Source: Parelaphostrongylus tenuis (taxonomy: Eukaryota > Nematoda > Chromadorea > Rhabditida > Metastrongylidae). Taken from it: a stretch of DNA of 64,000 nt. The position numbers were made by a program, and so were the translations under genes. Shown in pieces: positions 49,512 through 60,200 of the stretch. Within the stretch, counting starts at the first letter, position 1; each line of letters starts with the position of its first letter. The stretch is from the NCBI GenBank assembly GCA_019055375.1, contig JAHQIW010003849.1:1-64000 (forward strand). Reading direction: 5' to 3'. Below the pieces are notes generated by a model. The model had not been told where the DNA came from. It did not search any database and was given only the letters and a program-made list of their open reading frames with translations.

Positions 49512-50051
49512 ATAAAGTGTTCAAAAGTGCATAATAACTTTTGGCTATTATATGGAATTAGGGCTATCAAAACTATCAAACCAAACCCTCAATATTTGAT
49601 TTTGGAAGTATAAAATGATAACATAATCAATTACTTGACGATTCATCATTTGTAACAACGAACGAAAGGGAATTATAATTGATAGAGGAAGTGAATGGCA
49701 ATTACGATCGAAATACGGATAAATGTAGCTAAGATAGTATGAGAATGCTTCATAACAGTTCGAATATGATCCTAACATAAGCATCTGGTTTTCCCCTTGA
49801 GCACTGCTGGATTTGAAGAATGCGTCGGCGTTGTTTTACTACCGACAGCCTCATTGAAGTTTTTTCCACGGTACTGAACCATATACTGAAAATGAAAAAC
49901 TCCTTAAAAAGCGCATAAAACCGAATTTCCTTAGAAAACTATCAATTTGTCACTGGAGTGCTCCCGTCCCACTCGGCGAGCGCGTGGCATACCAGGCGAG
50001 ATATTACCATAGAAGCAAAAGGGTTAATATTTTTTAATCTATGGAGAAATC

Positions 50052-50515
50052 CGAGAGAGACTGGCAAGCCACTCGTGTGTACCCAGCCCCCACGTTTAGA
50101 GCCTGGCAAGCTATACGTTGGGTATCGAAATGCCAAAAACAGCAACAAATATGGGCCTCATTCCCCTGACCCCGAAAGAGCCCATGGTACGGCAGCACCA
50201 GGTAGGACGAGTACGGAGAGGCTGCTAAAATCTCAGGGCCGAACTAGGCTGTCAAGATCGAAACGGACTAAAATGACGATCTGTACCTACAACGCAAAAA
50301 CCCTTGCTCACCAATCCGCTGTAGAAGATCTATCGATTCAAGCAAGAAGAATAAGGTACGACGTCATTGGCCTGGCTGAGACGAGAAGGCGCCATCCCTT
50401 TCACGCTGTTTATGACACCGAAGAACTGATCCTTCGTAATGTACAGTACAAATTCAAAATTCAGCGGCGACTTCTCTCAATAAACAGTCCTCCCTGCACC
50501 GTTATGTAGAAGAGA
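50052..50515 (+). mobile_element. RTE retrotransposon 5' fragment with endonuclease start
   Basis: Directly after copy C ends, a plus-strand frame contains MTICTYNAKTLAHQSAVEDL (ATG at 50,273) and RYDVIGLAETRRRHPF, the start of the APE-type endonuclease of RTE elements, including the conserved Glu of AETRR. About 70 codons upstream are element leader, also in frame. Similarity ends after TEELILRN near 50,440; the rest of endonuclease and all reverse transcriptase are gone. Unusual, because RTE copies normally lose the 5' and not the 3' part. Confidence 0.8.
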
Positions 50516-51167
50516 TGAAGGCCAAAACTTCAACTATGGTGAAATTTCATGCAGTGCTTACAGAGCGCTAGAACGTTATTCTGTAAATTTACAAATCGAA
50601 ACGAAAGATAGATATAAGAGCCTGACGCAACGTGGGCCCCAAAAGGATGCAAAACAATACGGCCTATAATATTGGAAAACGTGTCTGAAGCTCTCTTCTG
50701 CTATTTTGCTGCCATTCTCGGAGCAAACTATCTCCAGGGGCGACACTCGCACGAGAAGGAAATGAATGGAAAGTATTATTAACACGAAGACAGGGCGGGC
50801 AAATGATCAAAAAAGGAATAAAAATTTGTAGGCTCTCAAAATTATTATCAAAAAAATTAATTGTTCACTGGCTGGACAATGATGCAGTCTGGAGCTGAAG
50901 ATTGTAACCTTATAGAACTAAAAAATTTTCGGTACAACCTAAACATCCCTCTTTGAAATAGGCATTGTCACTGTGACAAATGGCCATAATAACCCATGTG
51001 ACCTGGTAATAGGAAAACAGATTCACATTATCAATGCTGAGATCATTGGTTCAATAAATCCTAGATTGAATAATGAAGCGTTAGGCAACATATTGTAATT
51101 ATTGGCTAACAACGTCTGCTGCAACATAAGAAATTTAGATCTTCGACCAACAAACATCAACAATGCA
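50516..51167. other. 3' flank of WRAP53; no other gene seen
   Basis: AT-rich sequence downstream of the WRAP53 stop (minus strand) and upstream of the RTE fragment. The polyadenylation site should be here, but I cannot fix one signal with confidence. Confidence 0.4.
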
Positions 51168-54100
51168 TCAGAAACACCACAATTGCAACGAATTGTTCAG
51201 CTTCTTGTCGAAACCTCTTCTACGATATGAAGTTTCATCATCGTTTGAGTCTGTATCTGAAGACGATGACCTTCCTATACATGGCGAAGGAAATACTCGC
51301 TCCCCTGTGCATAACGCTACCATGGGAGGCTTTCCTTCGTGAATGCTGAACAGTTGAAAATTATACAAAAATGAACTCAGCGATATTTCAAAGAGTAGAT
51401 ATCTTCCATCCAAATACAAAAAATAACTGCTGTTTTAGCAATAATGAAGTTCCAGTGGTGTTTAAACAAATGACACACCTTACACACGGCACAGAACATT
51501 CAGCAACCCTTCTCGAAAAAACGGGTGGCTTCTCTGCAGTGTCAGAGGACAGATCAAATACGACTAGATCACCTTCGGATGTGCCAGAAAACAAATAATG
51601 CCCAAAACTAAAAATAAATAAATAAACAAATAAATATATATACATATATATGTATAAATAAATAAATAATATATATATATATATATCACGCACAGGATAA
51701 GATTCGATAAAACGTTGACTGATTGCGTACAGAACATGGAGTATTTAGAAAGAAGAGTAGATTTGCTAATCGACTACAGGCTTATAGGCGAAAACTTATT
51801 TCGGGTAGAAACGAAAGAATGCAAGATACGCTCAGAGAAAACACATAACAAAAGAAATTCGCACCTATCCATTTCAAAGCATGCTCTTTGATTTGTTGTA
51901 AATGGACGAAGTAAGCTGAATAGGAGGTTGCCAGGCATTCTCATGTCATAACAAGAAATCGCATTCCTCTAAAAAATATTGCAATTGACATGGAAGGAAA
52001 ACTGCAGCTGAAATAAAATGTTAGGAAACTAGCATGGTTTCACATTCAAGATATGGTCAAAAGGCTTTGCTTCACATCTAAGGATTCCAAGTGTATCACT
52101 CAGTTTATCGCAACTGTAAATTTATCTTCTTTTAACCCTTTCACAACCGTCGTGGTAGCGATTTTGGCCTGTACAAAATTGAGCAGTCCTCCATGTCCTG
52201 CCCGTCAAAAGTTGCTTCTTTATGGCTTGTCATTTCATTTCTTTCTTTCTTTGCTTCATAAGGATTGAAAACATGATGGAGCTCTCAGCAACTCTATTGG
52301 GCTCCAAGATCTTCTAATACAAAGGGAAATATAGACTAATTTCGGTGCACATATATATAGCGCTTCAATGACTTGTGCTCTCAAAATGCTCGTGAAAGGG
52401 TTAACGTTGCTAAAAAATTGCAACTGGATTTCTTCCTACATCAGATCTGTTTTTATAACACTCAAGAATGACGGATCTTAACTGTCTCAGCAAAATAAAA
52501 CGACACAAAAAAGCCTGCGTGGAAGAATCTTATTGACTGAAATTTCCAAAACAAAAGATGTTTACGGAAGGCTTACTTTACGCGTAGCGATGAACAAGCG
52601 TTGTCCATCATATGAGTAATGCATATCTGTTATGCCAGCTGAATCTGTGGAGAACATGCACTCCAGCGAGTTCGTACGATCCGAGTAAAAACCGACTGTA
52701 AAAGAAAAACTGCGTCATCCTACATCCAAAGATAGAAAATGCGAATGAGAAAGCGTTTAGCGTTATTCTACAACGTTGGAACGGATGCTGTGTTCACCGC
52801 AAAGCAATGGAAAAATTTCAACGCTCCCTATCTTCTATACCTAAATTTCATTGCGGCACGCATGCATGACGAAGTAACTAACACGACGGGGCGGAATGCG
52901 GAACCTCCTTTTCAAAAATGTCAAGCACTTCATGTCCCTACCAAATGTTTTCGTTATATTTCAGTTCTTCACATATACCTTTACTGCCATTTTTCTATGA
53001 ACACGTTGAGGACATGAAAACAGTTTGTTCAGATACTTTTTGTCTCTGAGTGATGAGCAAGAACTATGTAAAATGTAGAGATTTATCTTGATTAGCTGTG
53101 AAGAGAACAAAAAACATTCGACTCCGTGCTCACCTCTTCAACTCGACGGTTATCTCTGCCCTAACGTATGCAGAAGAAACCTGGTCGGTAGGCAAGCAGG
53201 ATGACAGAGCTCTTGGCGTTATTGCAAGCGCAGTTGAGAGATCGATGCTAGGAGTCTCCAGTATCCCGTAAGTGAGGGGAAAGGTCCAAAATAGTATACC
53301 ACATACGTCCAGGCTCTGAAGAAGACGGGTCGTCGAAACGTTAGCCGAGCTACTACTGCTAGATTGTATTACTACCAACTTCGCGTCAGCGAATCAAGAT
53401 AAGTCTTTACAAATTACAAATATCAATTATCGATGTCGAGGTGTATAGAAAGTCGAACTTTTGAACAAGAAATAGTTTCATCGACATCAACTGACGCTTC
53501 AAAGATGCTTACAATCTACAAACATGCTTTGAAGATCGAAATTCCATGATCGATGATTGTTGTAACTTGTTAGGGCTCTTTCTTCACATCTGACTCAGCG
53601 TTCCGAACATGGCGGAAAATCTAGGATGATAGTAATCCCGCAAAAGTTTTACATTGTTTCGGGTGTGTTACGCCATGTCACAATGTTATAACCAGTTTAC
53701 TAAGGTTTTATATGCGCCACCTGTGATTCCGTTACTTTCGATAAAATAAACATACTACGATGAAAACCGCAATCGTTATTGTCATTTCAAACTTAACACT
53801 AAAATCAGTTCATTTCATAGATACGAAAATGATCAAACCTTCCACATAAAGTTGTTTATCTTCACTTTTAAAGAGAGAACTTTCATGAGTACCTAATAAT
53901 GACTTGTTATATTTTACTTCGCACAATTCCAAAAAGTCGTGCAATATCGGGTCTCACCGTAGTATACGTGGTGCTACTTATTGGAGGCATTTCCAAAATT
54001 GTACGGTTCCCAGTAGCGGAATTGCAAAATAGTCTTCATATATGCCTGTATTTCTAAGCTAATATTTGTCTACACACCTGCGAGATTGTTCAATGTAGTA

Positions 54101-57100
54101 AAGAGTAGATGCCTATCGTTCGAATTTAGTTGTAACGTAGAATAAGTAGGTCGCCCTTGGTTTGCTTAAAACACATCGGTGGTGTAGGTCTACACCAAAT
54201 TTTCCCAGTCATATATAACTCGGACTGCTCCCTGTGCAAGTCTATCTTTACGAAAAGACATAATTCAAAATCTTCCTAATTAACAATACTTTGTGCAATA
54301 TCCGGTCAGAACAAAAGGCAACAAATCGAGATTGTCGTGAGACTCTTTACAAAGTTGTGCAGCAGAGAAATCTAAATATCATATCTTCTTCAGTAACAAA
54401 GATTTGTGGAGCGAGGTAAACGATATTTTTCAAAAAGTTTTCCATAAAACATGGAATGTGCAGTAGATCTCCTCCTGATTTCTTACATAATATGAAGTGA
54501 CAGATTAATTTTAACATGAATTACAGCAAAGCAGTTTATCCTATATGACAGAGTATGCACCAGAATGTACGGTATGAAAAAGATATCTATCACTTGAGGA
54601 GTTATGAAGCATTAAGAAACTAGCAAAACATCGGCCTATTCAAGCGATGCACCTTGGAACTGGCTTCAACTGAGTGAAAAACTTTGCCAAAAATGGACGA
54701 AAAGTGAGTAACAAGCTCACCATTTCCATCATAAGATCCTGCTGCATAGACTCCGTCAAAAACTTTGTTCATTGCTATACATGATATAATGGACTTTTGT
54801 CCCCCGGTTTGTTTCTCTGTAATTGCTTGTTTCACTGTTTCCACATATTTTAGGAAATTTAAAACCGTGATGATAACTAGTTCAAGGGAGTATGATGCAA
54901 AACTGATTACTTTCTAGTAGTAGAAGTTCTAAATGAGCTAGTGATGTCATTTCGTGTCGTTTAATGCTTTAATTTCATTCTAACAAAAAAAAAGACATCA
55001 TTATATGCACAAAAAGTTTCAAATATTACCCCACGTCTTGATGGTAGTATGCTGTCTGCCAGGGTGATCAGTGTTCCAAATGCGGATGCAACTATTATAT
55101 CCGCCATATAAACGAGTTCCATCATTAGAGAACGTAATGGAATATGCAGCAGTTAATTCGTCCTAAACACTTTTTTTTTACAAAACCGTTCCATATGAAC
55201 AAGAAAAAGATATAGCAGACAATAATGATACACAAAGATACAAGAATGCTGGGTGATATGCCTCTGGACCTCAAGCAGGAGTTGAGCCCGCGTTCTACCC
55301 TTTACCAAGGGCCTGTGCTAACAACACTATCGTCGTCCTTGTTCCGCCATAAACTTTTTGTTAATAAAGTGGTAGCATAAATCCTAACAACTTCCGAATT
55401 TGATGACCGTGAAGCGGGATACTAGAAAGGGATGCAATGGGTCAACGAAGTCATCGGTTCTCACCACTAGGCCGCCTTATTAGAGATATTTGAAGATTTG
55501 TGGGACAGCCAATTGAATCGACCACCACTCAGAGACATTCAAACAGAAGACAAATTTTCAAGTAGTAGCAAAACCTATGAAAAATTGACGGATGTAAGAG
55601 AACGAATCAGCTTAGAGAAGTGCTCAGATTCGCATAACATGTAACGGCAGATCATATAAAAAGTTCACAAGTTTAATGTCCACACTGCAGCGATCCACTA
55701 ATCACTGATGGTTGGTGAGCTTTCAAGTGCTAAATTCAGATGTAACGCCTAGCGGTTCGTTTCTCTCACGATCAAGTTAAGATGACATTCGATATTTCCA
55801 TTCCAAAACACACAGCAAGAAACAAAATTTATGTACAAGTCAGGAACGAATGGAGAGTTTATAATGATATCTATTGGTGCTACGCTCATCATTAGAACCG
55901 CAGCTAACACAGTTGGACCCCAATTGGAGAATAAGGCTTGACCACGTAACATTTAGAATCGTTTTCTCACACGCTCTATGCACACTTCTCGCAAATAGAT
56001 GAATTTCGTAGGCTTTTTCATCTGCATAAAGTGCAGATAGCCTTTACTCACCAAATGATTGATACCTCTGTATGAAGAATATCTCATGCCTTGTTCCGTC
56101 CATAGATGTATTGGATGATGTTTCGCAGTGGTAGCGAGAAACTGCTTCTCACCTCCACTCATCAGCCACTTTATATCGTATGCTGCATCACCGAGCGGAA
56201 TCTTCGCCACCAATGATAATTTCTGCCAATAAAAATCACTATTAAAGGGCAATTTGGCATAAATTAATTGAAGAATTTAGTATACAATGTCTAAAAATCA
56301 TACACGGTCGTCATCTAGTCCAAAAATTCTTGCCCAGTTATCGGCAGATGTCGTTCCAATATAGCTGCCAGATGGAGAAAATCTACACAGCTTTAAGAAA
56401 TTATTAATCGGAATCGCTGAAGAGATGTAGCTAATTCGACCACAGTTGAAGATGGTTACAGCACTGCAAGAAGTGAAACCAATACTTTTTTCGTGGTGAT
56501 GACCATGCTGGATTTTTCACCAATGGGAATTATTTCTCCATTAAGTACTTGAAAACGTGGGACTTATAGGAAGGACCTTGTCTTACTGCTCTCTGCTAGC
56601 TGACATTCTCCAAGTATTTCCAGATCAAATTTGCTTGAAAAACTTCAGAAAACGATTTTTCCACACTTTGCGTGCAAGCGCAACGTAATAAACGTCAACG
56701 ACGCATTCGGAACAGTTAGCAATTAGCATTTACAAAATGCTTCGAGATTTGATTTGCTTGTAAAAAACGAGATAAACTAGAATTTTTATATTAGCGTGTA
56801 AGCATGACAATGACAAACGTTAGCGATGCAATCAGATCGTTACGTCTTACTAGACTAAAGCCCGATAATTCAATGATCGAGGGATGGCTGATGATAACAG
56901 CTCGTGCCGAGTCTACGTTCCGCGCGACAGGAAGGCAGGCGCGCATATTGCTTCGTTCCCGTTAACAGGACGACGGTAAAAACTTTTCAGTAGGCTTGGT
57001 TTCGAAATCTGCATTTCTCGAGCTATCGAATGATTACAAAAACAGGGATACGACATCGTGGAACTATTAGTTAACATGTGGAAATGAGCTCTTTTTCGCA

Positions 57101-57218
57101 AAGATGTGATTTTCTCATTTACATCTGAGGAATTTTTAGACATGTAAGCGTTATTTTCACTATTAATAACCACTATATATATGTATATATATATACATAT
57201 AGAGCACTACATATATAT

Positions 57219-57252
<34 letters not shown>

Positions 57253-60200
57253 AACTTATATAAAGTTTACTCAGTGATATTGAATCATTTAGTGATAAAT
57301 GTTCACTAAGACTTAAATTTACAAAACAAAATTCCCTTATTTCCAATGTGGCGCGCACCGATGCAGATCGCTCCGATACGAGACGCTTAGCGGCTTGATA
57401 CACAATGTACCATACTGTTCCTATGAGAGTTAATTTTCTGTGTAATATGTGTATGATTTGTGACAACACACCAGTCGTGGGCAGTCGTAGACAGGGTGTC
57501 TAATTTGAAAACGGATTCACGAACTACCGACACGGGTTCCTGCAAGGAAAATTAATTGCTAGATTATGAGAGTGAATTTCTAAGCAACAAAACATAATTG
57601 CTCAAGTACTTACTTGACCGGAATTTCTGAAGCATTACTAATAGAAAATTGCAAACAATAGAAAGATTGAAATAATATTGACATACTTGAGTTCTTGCGA
57701 CTTTATTTGCTGCAACATTATTCCCAATAGATGATGACGGAGGACGTTTGTGCACAGCATTAACTGGACTTTGCGAACTCTGCTAAAAGATTAATGATAA
57801 AGCATTCTTTTCAGAGGCGACAAAATGCTATGAAGTTGTTCAGTTTCACAAGAGAACACACAGGTGAACATCGGGTCCCTACATTCGTCAAACGGAAAAG
57901 CACGTTAGGCTCGTAAGATCAAAAAAAAATATTCATTAGAAAAATTTGACATAGTAAGCTCAGGAAATTGACTGTTGTGCTCATCATATTATATCACAGA
58001 TCACTGAGAACAATCAGTCAAGTATTAAAATCAAGACCAAACTCGAAAACTAACTCTACTGAAAATAGTGCGAATATGTGGTAGTGATTTTCTATACGAG
58101 CCGTCACAATACTTTTTTAACTGAGTAGATCTCAACTATTCTACCAGTGGAACAGTATCCAAGCATGAATACTCCACAGATGTCTTCGAACACTTCTTGT
58201 CCTGTTTCAACTGCTGCTGCAGGACCTTGTCTTTTCGCGAATGGCTTGGAATACTGGTCAAGAAAATCTTGCAATTTTGGTGAAGTCCGGAGCGTTTCTT
58301 GAGGCGTTCGTTGATTGGTTTCTGGAGAAAAGGAAAACCCACTACCTTCATTTCTGATAGCCTGAATCACTAAGCAGTCGGCCACAGCTCCCACCCCTTA
58401 TGATGGAATTAAGTAATTGTATTATGATGACCAATGTGTGGTTATCACCAATCAAAAAAGGTACCCTGTAGATGATTTGCACCCACGTCAAGTTCTCAAA
58501 ATCAAAAACAAACCAATATGAGAGACTTTTAAAAAAAGAAAGAAAAATTAAATCTTATTATTCAAATGATGACACATGAAGGCTAATTTGAAAAAAAAAA
58601 AGATCTCTTGATTCATAACGGACCGTGGTGATTCTTTTTTTTTTGAGAACTATCGATTTCTCGATAAACAGTAGTTTGGGAACCTGTAACGGACCTATAG
58701 AAAATAGTACGCTGTAACGATAAAAAGGGTGAAGGATAAAGCTCTCGGCGTTGATCGATCCCTAAGCACTTCGCTTGAGATGACTGAATGCACATCTGGC
58801 CTTTACAATGACTCGCGGTGGCCTCCCGCTGAACCGAGTCGGTACTGCTTCTCCTCCCAGACAAGTCGGAGACCTGTCTGGTACCAATTTACCGACTCCG
58901 GAGAGATGGATGGCTTGGTGAAGCCATGAGCGCGAGATCGAACCACTGACCTCGTGTGCGACGTAGGGCACCTCTAACTACTGCGCCACATGCGCTCCTG
59001 TGCTGTAACGATATGACGCTATATATAATCTTAGTAACTTATCGTAATTATTCTCTTACAAGGCCCATTATCACATTTTAGTGTGTGGGTCACACTACTT
59101 ACTCATTCGATTTGTTTTCCAGAATTCGTCCTCCGCAAAAATCTTCGAATATTTTACGCGTTGCTTCGGTCAATTTCTTAAAGATCTCGTTTTCATCAGT
59201 GTCGCAAAATACGAATCGAGACGATTCCCCTGGTAATCTTGGACGTAACTGAGCTAAGGCATTCCCACTTGCTTATTTACAAAAGAGTATTGAAGGAGAG
59301 AGAGAGCGAAACAGCGCCTTGCTTCTTATCTCACTTCCTTAAAGAGTGCTTCACCACTACGCTGCTCCGCCCCCTTAATCACGACTCAAATTAGAAAATT
59401 ATGAAGAGCTGAAAACGAAATCAAGATATCAAATTTCCCTTGGAGCACTCGTACTGTAGCGACTACAAGGTGCATACAGTGCACCAGTAGATAGTCAGAG
59501 GATAAAGGGATAAATCTCTCGGCGTTGATTTGATCTCACGAGGGATGCGCTGCTTATTCAACCACCAGGCATCGTTTGACGTGATTACATGCATATTTGG
59601 CATTTATGATGACTTACTGCAGCTTAACGATGTATCAAGCCAGTGCTGCTAATCTTCCAGACGACCTGGTAGCAATTCGCCGCCCCGACGGGATGGAAAG
59701 CTTAGGGAGTTTGAACGGAGGATCGAATTATTGACCGTGTGAATGTTACAGGGCACTCTAACGACTGCACCGCACGAGTAAATTGTAAGATATGGAAGAC
59801 TTTTAGTTGTCAAGAAGGAATACGAGATGTTGACATACCGTGGATCTAACGCGTTCATTCCCTTCTAGCAAACAATGTGATAAACAATCGCTTGCTGTAG
59901 ATGATTGATGTGGATATGGTTGTGAAGTCGGGTAGATCTTCTGTATTCCCTTAATTGAACACAATGGAACACTAACTATATTGAGAGCAACAGACACTAT
60001 TGCGATGTCTTTTCTTTGGTACAAACCACAAACTTGAGCCATTTCCAATTCCCTTTGGAGAGCTCTCCGTTCTCGTCTATTCAGCTTCTGTTGAGGATCA
60101 TTTAGCTTCGCAAGAATAGCAGCGATAGTACTACTTCTATCAGAATCCAAATCCTGCACCTGTAAAAAGACTGAGTTGTGTCTCCGCAAAAATCGTACAC

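Larger units (their letters stand above)
40618..50051 (-). repeat. low-copy repeat unit, copy C (inverted relative to A)
   Basis: Reverse complement of copy A. Inner end 40,618 equals A 12,278 and outer end 50,051 equals A 1,531. The first 3 kb are nearly identical to A; farther out indels shorten C to 9.4 kb. It carries the family 1 SINE and the RNase T2-like exon as A does. The outer end abuts an RTE 5' fragment, the inner end a broken MITE. Confidence 0.9.

Noticed and set aside
51371..51598. Plus-strand frame resembling a minus-strand frame at 13,201-13,560, first taken for a conserved unknown exon.
   Set aside because: It is the antisense of WRAP53 exon 13 (51,488-51,607) and its relic; the sense strand carries the WD40 sequence.
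57173..57469. Minus frame with YQAAKRLVSERSASVRATLEI near a microsatellite.
   Set aside because: Lies in intron 6; adding it is not needed for phase and it has no convincing acceptor.
58104..58394. A 96-codon open frame over WRAP53 exon 5 in another phase, with VFEDICG resembling IFEDFCGG of exon 4.
   Set aside because: Entry phase from exon 4 and exit phase to exon 6 both demand the other frame (ELSEMKVVGFPF to DTVPL).
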